Source: Gammaproteobacteria bacterium
GTDB lineage: Bacteria > Pseudomonadota > Gammaproteobacteria > J044
Assembly: GCA_026995955.1 (NCBI GenBank)
Contig: JALWNJ010000286.1
Location: 1 to 13,004 of the forward strand
DNA: 13,004 bases
Direction: 5' to 3'
Shown here: in pieces, positions 11,151-13,004 of the stretch
Position numbering within the stretch: position 1 is the first letter of the stretch
Layout: each line of letters starts with the position of its first letter
Notes under the pieces: model-generated
What the model saw: only the letters and a program-made list of their open reading frames with translations
What the model was told of the DNA's origin: nothing
The model's database searches: none
Position numbers and translations under genes: made by a program

Positions 11151-13004
11151 TCAGGGGTTCTTCCACACCAGGATGTCCCGCACATGGGCCATCATGTCGC
11201 GCAGGGAGGTCTCCCGGATGGTCTGCAGCAACTCGTCGACACGGAACGGATGATGCCGTTCGTGGACGACGCCCACCTGCTCGCGATCGGCAAGCCCGAT
11301 CTCGCGGGCATGCTCGATGAAGCCGCGGTTCTTCCAGAAGAAGGCCCCGGGCATGGTGGTCGGAATGACGAGGGCATAGAACAGGATGCGTCCGGTATAG
11401 GCCATTACCAGCATGGAGGCGGCAAAGACGGTGGCCAGGGTCACCCCGGCAGGTGTGCTGAGGCCGGTGAAGTAGAGTGCTGCGGCAAGCAGCAGATTGA
11501 ACACCAGTAGTGCGTTGCGCAGCATCCAGGTCTTGCCGTAACACGTGGTCTGTTCGTAGTAGGCAGCTTCACCCTCGCCGCCCCGGCGCTTCATGTCGCG
11601 GGCATGGAACAGAAGGCCGATGCCTTCCGCGGCGAGCCCGGCGATGGCGACGGGGGCCAGGATGCGGATCAGGGCATCCGGAGCGGGCACGAAGGGCAAG
11701 GCCAGCAGCCCGATCAGCGTGCTGCCCAGCGAGGCCATGGTGCCGTAGAAGCTGCTGGCGGTTTGCCAGTGATCCCAGAAGGGACGCGCCGGGATGCGGT
11801 ACAGGCGGTACATGTACCAGGAGCCGATGGCGAGCCCCGCGAGGGCCAGTGCGGCAAAGGCGTTCGCCAGCAGGCGCATGGGCGTCCAGTCGAACAGGTT
11901 GAAGAAGGCAAAGCCGGCAAGTCCCATGAAGAACAGGGATACGCCGGCGATTTCCCGGCTCACCGGCGACCAGCGCAGGTTGTTGAACCCGCGGTAGAAC
12001 CGGTGGGGCTTGCCCAGATGCATGTTGAGCTTGAACAGGCCGAATCCCAGCAGGGCAACCAGGATCCAGGGCAGCGGCTTGGCGACCGGCGCGGCGGGCA
12101 ACTGATCGAGCCCGGGCACAGCGGCCCAGAGGCCCAGCATCAGCAGCAGGAAGGCGCCCATCACGGCCTGTGCCGAGAGCGTGAAGACGACATGGGCGTT
12201 CTCGTGGGAGCGCAGCAGCCGACCCCAGTTCCAGGCACGCTCGTGGCCGTGCTTTTCGTCCACTTCCGGCCGATAGCGACCGCCTGCCCGGTCGTCGCGA
12301 TGGTATTTGATGGGCATGCTGTCGGTGCGCTTCATCTCCCGCGGCAGAGTCTTCTTCTGCTGGAAGCGGATGTTGGGATGCGTAATCGAAGGATCGGGGA
12401 AGCCGGGTATGTCGAGTTTGGCCTGATCACGGTTCTCGGGCGTATTCTCGATGACGCCGAACTCCAGCGCCCCGCCCAGGCAGGCGGCGACGCAGGCCGG
12501 CTTGAGGCCGGCCTCGAGCCGGTCCACACACATGTTGCACTTGCTGACCTGACCCTTGACGGGGTCGAGCTGGGGCGCATTGTAGGGGCAGACCCAGGTG
12601 CAGTAACCGCAACCGAAGCAGATGTCCGGGTCCTGCAGGACCGCGCCGTATTCGGCGAACTTGGTATAGGCGCGCGTGGGACAGCCCTTGAGGCAGACCG
12701 GATCCTCGCAGTGGTTGCAGGCCATGGAGATGTTGAGCCGGGTGAAGGCCGGCCAGGTGCCGCCCTCCACATAGCCCACGCTGCGGAACGCAATGTGCGG
12801 CGGATTGTTGTTCTTCTCGCTGCAGGCGGCCTCGCAGGCGTGGCAGCCGATGCAATTGTCGGCCGTGAAGTGGAAGCCATGCTGCTTGTAGCGGTTGGGA
12901 TTGTCCGACTTTACTTCCTCGCCGTTGATGCGCAGCGGTTGGCCGTACAGCGAACTGGTCTTGTCGACCAGCTCGATGAAGCGTCCCCACTGGCTGCGTT
13001 CCTT
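11151..13004 (-). CDS. Four-cluster [4Fe-4S] protein fused to a DmsC-type quinol-oxidising membrane anchor (5' end outside the window)
   Basis: The 617 visible residues stay open to the right edge without an N-terminal Met, so the start is missing. Residues are numbered from the edge. Sixteen cysteines form four cluster motifs as in DmsB/NarH-type subunits: Cys51/54/57/61, 96/99/104/108, 129/132/135/139 and 156/159/171/175. A charged linker (about 176-268) joins this to a DmsC-like domain with eight predicted helices (about 270-550) carrying LGKPHRFYRGFNNLRWSPVS. A 60-residue polar tail follows. DmsC-type anchors oxidise quinol, and the Fe-S part wires electrons to a molybdoenzyme, here most likely NasA. 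Basic residues before helix 1, in the loops after helices 2, 4 and 6, and after helix 8 put both ends in the cytoplasm, consistent with NasA lacking an export signal. An internal GTG at 12779 is not the start because it would drop the first cluster. It heads the visible part of the operon, 22 bases before ravA. Confidence 0.88.
   Translation of the reverse strand, partial: KERSQWGRFIELVDKTSSLYGQPLRINGEEVKSDNPNRYKQHGFHFTADNCIGCHACEAACSEKNNNPPHIAFRSVGYVEGGTWPAFTRLNISMACNHCEDPVCLKGCPTRAYTKFAEYGAVLQDPDICFGCGYCTWVCPYNAPQLDPVKGQVSKCNMCVDRLEAGLKPACVAACLGGALEFGVIENTPENRDQAKLDIPGFPDPSITHPNIRFQQKKTLPREMKRTDSMPIKYHRDDRAGGRYRPEVDEKHGHERAWNWGRLLRSHENAHVVFTLSAQAVMGAFLLLMLGLWAAVPGLDQLPAAPVAKPLPWILVALLGFGLFKLNMHLGKPHRFYRGFNNLRWSPVSREIAGVSLFFMGLAGFAFFNLFDWTPMRLLANAFAALALAGLAIGSWYMYRLYRIPARPFWDHWQTASSFYGTMASLGSTLIGLLALPFVPAPDALIRILAPVAIAGLAAEGIGLLFHARDMKRRGGEGEAAYYEQTTCYGKTWMLRNALLVFNLLLAAALYFTGLSTPAGVTLATVFAASMLVMAYTGRILFYALVIPTTMPGAFFWKNRGFIEHAREIGLADREQVGVVHERHHPFRVDELLQTIRETSLRDMMAHVRDILVWKNP

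Noticed and set aside
11129..11185. ATG at 11185 as the ravA start
   Set aside because: It would overlap the previous gene by 35 bases and add a Cys/Arg-rich sequence unlike RavA. The GTG at 11128 gives the expected N-terminus.
12777..12779. GTG as a possible start for the Fe-S/DmsC fusion
   Set aside because: The frame stays open upstream to the window edge and contains the first four-cysteine cluster, so the real start lies beyond 13004.

Overview
The window is G+C-rich (about two thirds G+C by eye) bacterial chromosome, almost fully coding. The gene order comEC - exbB - exbD - msbA, with a DUF2062 gene divergent from comEC, is the arrangement familiar from Gammaproteobacteria. I infer an environmental gammaproteobacterium but cannot name the genus. 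No mobile elements, tRNA or rRNA genes or CRISPR arrays were seen, and no gene-free stretch exceeds 300 bases.

Region 1 (1-3610, minus strand) is an operon read right to left: comEC (DNA-uptake channel), exbB and exbD (proton-driven inner-membrane motor), and the first 47 codons of msbA (lipid A/LPS flippase), which runs off the left edge. exbB-exbD and exbD-msbA are joined by 4-base ATGA overlaps. Region 2 (3727-4919, plus strand) holds a DUF2062 membrane-protein gene overlapping by one base an unrecognised polytopic membrane-protein gene. The 116-base gap between comEC and the DUF2062 gene carries two inward-facing TAGAAT boxes.

Region 3 (4923-13004, minus strand) is the most interesting part. 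It is one tightly packed operon, again read right to left: (i) a four-cluster [4Fe-4S] protein fused to a DmsC-type eight-helix quinol-oxidising anchor, 5' truncated by the window edge; (ii) ravA, a MoxR-family AAA+ ATPase; (iii) viaA, its VWA-domain partner; (iv) nasA, a cytoplasmic molybdenum nitrate reductase with a C-terminal BFD-type [2Fe-2S] domain; (v) a 94-residue two-helix membrane protein. Junctions are a 22-base gap, then overlaps of 1, 11 and 4 bases.

My reading is a membrane-tethered nitrate reductase. The DmsB/DmsC-like fusion would pass electrons from quinol to cytosolic NasA instead of the usual flavoprotein or soluble ferredoxin. The RavA-ViaA pair between the two redox genes would be a dedicated maturation or remodelling chaperone, by analogy with other MoxR/VWA pairs such as NorQ/NorD and CbbQ/CbbO. 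The gene identities are well supported by motifs. The joint function is inference. No nitrite reductase, nitrate transporter or NasC-like flavoprotein lies in the window, so whether the system assimilates or respires nitrate cannot be decided here.
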